Assembly: GCF_000403645.1 (NCBI RefSeq)
Contig: NC_021313.1
Span: 2,685,014 to 2,749,013, forward strand
DNA: 64,000 nucleotides
Direction of reading: 5' to 3'
Source: Salinarchaeum sp. Harcht-Bsk1
Lineage (GTDB): Archaea > Halobacteriota > Halobacteria > Halobacteriales > Salinarchaeaceae
The notes under the pieces were generated by a model that worked only from the letters and a program-made list of their open reading frames with translations, made no database searches and was not told the DNA's origin. Below, in pieces: positions 61,221-64,000 of this stretch (positions within the stretch are counted from its first letter, which is position 1; the number at the start of each line of letters is the position of its first letter). A program made the translations under genes and the position numbers.

Positions 61221-62114
61221 ATGGCCGAGATCATCGACGGCAACGCCGTCGCGCAGGCGATCCGGGACGACCTCTCCGAAGAGATCGACCGGCTTGCCGA
61301 CCAGGACGTCCAGCCGTGTCTCGCGACGGTCCTGATGAGCGAGGACCCCGCGAGCGAGACCTACGTCTCCATGAAGCAATCCGACTGCGAGGAGGTCGGC
61401 ATCGAGACTCGCGACGTGACCCTCGACGCCGAGGACCCCGCCGAGGATCTCTACGACGTGATCGAGGAACTCAACGCCGACCCCGACGTCAACGGGATCC
61501 TCGTCCAGCTACCACTCCCCGATCACGTCGACAAGTCCCGGGTACTCCGGATGATCGACCCCGAGAAGGACGTGGACGGCTTCCACCCCGAGAACGTCGG
61601 CCGCCTCGTCGCCGGCGAGGCCCGGTTCAAGCCCTGCACGCCCCACGGCGTGCAGAAGCTCCTCGAGGACGCCGGCGTCGATCCGGAGGGCAAGGACGCC
61701 GTCGTCGTCGGCCGCTCGGACATCGTGGGCAAGCCGATGGCGAACCTCCTGATCCAGAAGCAGCCCGGCGGCAACGCGACGACCACGGTCTGTCACTCCC
61801 GCACCCAGAATCTCGCCGAGAAGACCCGCGGCGCGGACATCCTGATCGCCGCGGCTGGCGTCCCGGAGTTCATCGACGGCGAGATGGTCTCGGAGGGGAC
61901 GACCGTGATCGACGTCGGGATCAACTCCGTCGACGCCGACACGGAGAAGGGCTACGAACTCGTCGGCGACGTCGACTTCGACTCGGTCGAGCCGAAGGCG
62001 AAGGCGATCACGCCCGTCCCCGGCGGCGTCGGGCCGATGACGCGCGCGATGCTCCTCTACAACACGGTGAAGGCTGCCGGCCTGCACCACGACGTGGACG
62101 TGGACCTCCCCTGA
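61221..62114 (+). CDS. folD: Bifunctional methylenetetrahydrofolate dehydrogenase/cyclohydrolase
   Basis: The 297-aa enzyme of one-carbon metabolism converts 5,10-methylene-THF to 10-formyl-THF. The catalytic motif YVSMK places Y48 and K52. Other family blocks are GILVQLPLPDHVD, DVDGFHPENVGRLV, FKPCTPHGV, the VVVGRSDIVGKPMANLL Rossmann turn, and the C-terminal TPVPGGVGPMT. The length is normal. The start is ATG 61221; codons upstream run through the promoter of the divergent FNT gene. Confidence 0.96.
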   Translation: MAEIIDGNAVAQAIRDDLSEEIDRLADQDVQPCLATVLMSEDPASETYVSMKQSDCEEVGIETRDVTLDAEDPAEDLYDVIEELNADPDVNGILVQLPLPDHVDKSRVLRMIDPEKDVDGFHPENVGRLVAGEARFKPCTPHGVQKLLEDAGVDPEGKDAVVVGRSDIVGKPMANLLIQKQPGGNATTTVCHSRTQNLAEKTRGADILIAAAGVPEFIDGEMVSEGTTVIDVGINSVDADTEKGYELVGDVDFDSVEPKAKAITPVPGGVGPMTRAMLLYNTVKAAGLHHDVDVDLP

Positions 62115-62149
62115 GCACTCCAGCGACGCGACGATTCCAGTCACGACAC

Positions 62150-62671
62150 GTGCCAGACGACGACCTCCTCGAACGCTTCGCCGTCGACGCCGCCGCCAGC
62201 GACGAGCAGTTCCTCGCCGCAGCCAAGCTCTACGCCCGCGAGGTCGTCGACCGACACGACCTCTCAGTCGACGTCTCCGACCTCGACTGGTCGGTGAGCA
62301 AGCGTGCCAAGCGACGGGCCGGCGCGGTCAAACACCGCGACGGGAACCCCGAGTCGGTCGTCATCACCCGAGCGCACTTCACCGAGCACGGCTGGGAGGC
62401 CGCCGCGGCGACGGTTCGTCACGAACTCATCCACGTCCACCTGCTCGCCGAGGACGGCGACGCCACCCACGGCGCCGCCTTCGAGGCCCTCGCCGACGAC
62501 CTCGACGCGCCGATCAACTGCGAGCGCTTCACCGATCCCGAGTGGTGGGTGATCTGCGAGGACTGCGAGTCCCGGATCGCACGCTACCGGCGCTCGAAAC
62601 TGGTCGAACAGCCCGAGCGGTATCGGTGTCGGGACTGCGGTGGCGAGTTCCGGGTCGAGGCAGCGGAGTGA
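62150..62671 (+). CDS. SprT-like zinc metalloprotein
   Basis: The 173-aa protein has a metalloprotease motif HELIH at residues 91-95 with a third His at about 107 (ATHG). A C-terminal zinc ribbon follows (CEDC and CRDC). Spartan/SprT-like proteins are DNA-protein crosslink proteases in eukaryotes; the archaeal role is unproven. The GTG at 62150 follows the folD stop by 35 nt. Confidence 0.85.
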   Translation: MPDDDLLERFAVDAAASDEQFLAAAKLYAREVVDRHDLSVDVSDLDWSVSKRAKRRAGAVKHRDGNPESVVITRAHFTEHGWEAAAATVRHELIHVHLLAEDGDATHGAAFEALADDLDAPINCERFTDPEWWVICEDCESRIARYRRSKLVEQPERYRCRDCGGEFRVEAAE

Positions 62672-62748
62672 GCGACGGTCCTCCGGTCGCCGATCGGGGG
62701 CTTTCCGCGAGTCGAGCCTTCTTGGTGCCACCGGTGCTGGATCGTCCC

Positions 62749-63585
62749 ATGCACCTGGGTGGCCCCGTTCACGACGAGTTCGACACGCCAGCGGCGTGGA
62801 TCGACGCGCTAGACGAGCGGGGATATACGGCAGCGACTGCACCCGTCGACCCCGACGCCGATCCGCGGACGATCGAGGCCTTCGTCGACGCCGCGGACGA
62901 AGCCGGCGTCGTGATCGCGGAGGTCGGCGCCTGGGAGCACAACCCGATCGCCGACGATCCTGACGAGCGAGAAGCCGCGATCGACGCCTGCGCACGCCAC
63001 CTCCAACTCGCCGACGAGATCGGCGCGAATTGCTGTGTCAACGTCGCTGGCTCGCGCGGCAACGGCTGGGCAGCGCCCCATCCCGAGAACTTCACCGAGG
63101 AGACGTTCGAGCGGGTCGTCGCGTCTGTTCAGGAAATCATCGACCGCGTCGACCCCGAGACCGCGGAATACGCGCTCGAACCGATGCCATGGATCTTCCC
63201 GCACGACGTCGAAAGCCATCACCGGCTCCTCGAGGCGGTCGATCGGGACGCGTACGGTGTGCACTTCGACCCAGTGAATATGCTGTCGAGTCCCGAGCGC
63301 GTCGCGCGGAACGCTGACTTCGTCGAGCGGTTCGTCGACGAACTCGGCGAGGAGATCAGCACGGTCCACCTGAAGGACGTCGTCCTCCGCGACGAGTTGA
63401 CGACCCACGTCGACGAGGTGCGGCCCGGTGCCGGCACGCTCGATTACCACGCACTCCTGTCGGCGCTCGACGCGCTCGACGACGACCTGCCACTCCTGCT
63501 GGAGCACCTCGACGACCCGGAGGAGTACGAGCGAGCAGCGAACTACGTTCGCGAGGTCGCTGCCGACGTCGGCGTCGACCTCTGA
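62749..63585 (+). CDS. Sugar-phosphate isomerase/epimerase-like TIM-barrel protein
   Basis: The 278-aa protein belongs to the xylose isomerase-like TIM barrel family. Blocks: AEVGAWEHNPIADD, then LQLADEIGANCCVNVAGSRG, YALEPMPWIFPHD (a metal-ligand Glu), VHFDPVNMLSSP (metal-ligand Asp/His) and LLLEHLDDPEEYERA (a further Glu). It probably isomerises or epimerises a sugar. It lies next to an oxidoreductase fragment on the opposite strand, as often seen in sugar catabolism clusters. Confidence 0.88.
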   Translation: MHLGGPVHDEFDTPAAWIDALDERGYTAATAPVDPDADPRTIEAFVDAADEAGVVIAEVGAWEHNPIADDPDEREAAIDACARHLQLADEIGANCCVNVAGSRGNGWAAPHPENFTEETFERVVASVQEIIDRVDPETAEYALEPMPWIFPHDVESHHRLLEAVDRDAYGVHFDPVNMLSSPERVARNADFVERFVDELGEEISTVHLKDVVLRDELTTHVDEVRPGAGTLDYHALLSALDALDDDLPLLLEHLDDPEEYERAANYVREVAADVGVDL

Positions 63586-63630
63586 GGAGCGTCCGCGGGC
63601 CCGCGAAAACCAGTGCCCGGCGCGACGCCG

Positions 63631-64000
63631 TTACTCGTCACTCGGTTCCGGGGAGAGTTCGCCCGAGTCGACGAGGTCGAGGAACGCGTTGTCCTCGACG
63701 TCGGCGGGCAGTTCGACGCGACCCCGCTTGCGGACGGACTCGTAGCCGCCGAAGATGACCTCGGCCGTCTGGAGGCCGAGTTCGCCGCGGAGTTCGCTGG
63801 CCTTCTCGCCGTCGAGGCCAGCGACGACGTCGTCGATCGCCCGGTCGTGGAAGTAGCTGCCGTAGCGATCGTCGCCCTCGGAGCCAGTGGCGTGCATGTT
63901 CTCGCCGTCCACGTCGATTGCCTCGCGCTCCTCGCCCTGCCGCAGTTCGAGCATCGGTCCGCCCTCGACGTCGATGTGGATCGACCCCTCCTCGCCGCGG
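63631..64000 (-). CDS. Gfo/Idh/MocA-like oxidoreductase, C-terminal part (5' end off window)
   Basis: The frame is open from the right edge to the stop at 63631, giving 122 aa of a C-terminal domain (RGEEGSIHIDVEGG, then FHDRAIDDVVAGLDGE and FGGYESVRKRGRVELP). This fits the C-terminal part of Gfo/Idh/MocA-family dehydrogenases, which often pair with TIM-barrel isomerases like its neighbour. The N-terminal Rossmann half is outside the window, so the call is tentative. Confidence 0.6.
   Translation of the reverse strand, partial: RGEEGSIHIDVEGGPMLELRQGEEREAIDVDGENMHATGSEGDDRYGSYFHDRAIDDVVAGLDGEKASELRGELGLQTAEVIFGGYESVRKRGRVELPADVEDNAFLDLVDSGELSPEPSDE

Overview
The window looks like a chromosome segment of a halophilic archaeon (class Halobacteria). 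It is GC-rich with strongly acidic predicted proteins. Several genes have TATA-like boxes about 25-30 bp before the start codon, as expected for leaderless transcripts. Many families are ones I associate with haloarchaea: DUF5787, DUF5797, DUF5804, DUF7260, an SPW-repeat protein, Tat lipoproteins and a MoxR/DUF58/transglutaminase operon. Species cannot be assigned from sequence alone.

Layout. Positions 1-28.8 kb are ordinary host chromosome: a winged-helix regulator cut by the left edge, a GT87-like membrane glycosyltransferase, a PEBP lipoprotein, beta-carbonic anhydrase, a secreted spondin-domain protein with a repetitive N-glycosylation-sequon tail, a CaCA antiporter, a ferritin-like protein, an AI-2E transporter, an HpcH aldolase, an AidB-like acyl-CoA dehydrogenase, an EamA exporter, an aldo/keto reductase, a hybrid receiver/multi-PAS histidine kinase, VOC and SRPBCC proteins, and a Tat-exported sorbosone-dehydrogenase-like protein.

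Positions about 29.09-37.62 kb hold an integrated mobile element of about 8.5 kb. It has lower GC and uses AGA/AGG/ATA codons. It lies between a 23-bp direct repeat (29087-29109 and 37590-37612); the right copy is the 3' end of an intact tRNA-Phe(GAA) gene. The left end carries a tyrosine integrase. A compact minus-strand run follows: two overlapping C2H2 zinc-finger microproteins, a protein with three GGR[S/T]NW repeats, two tandem HTH-like paralogues and a small-terminase-like protein. Rightward genes include two tiny ORFs, a 377-aa protein of unknown function, a zinc-ribbon protein and a 219-aa unknown next to attR. I see no capsid, portal, large terminase, polymerase or recognisable Rep gene, so the element resembles a virus satellite or a reduced provirus. 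It is the best candidate here for an undescribed system.

Positions 37.9-64 kb return to host chromosome: a KaiC/RadA-like ATPase, a CBS-MaoC fusion, aroA, an M24 peptidase, a prephenate dehydrogenase-like gene overlapping an Rsm22-family gene, the moxR-DUF58-transglutaminase operon, SUI1/eIF1, Nudix, an IF2B-like protein, a four-CBS/HPF-like fusion, a DUF5787 putative nuclease, a formate/nitrite-transporter family protein, folD, a SprT-like metalloprotein, a TIM-barrel isomerase and a right-edge oxidoreductase fragment. Several intergenic gaps carry short tandem repeats, three of which touch a stop codon.
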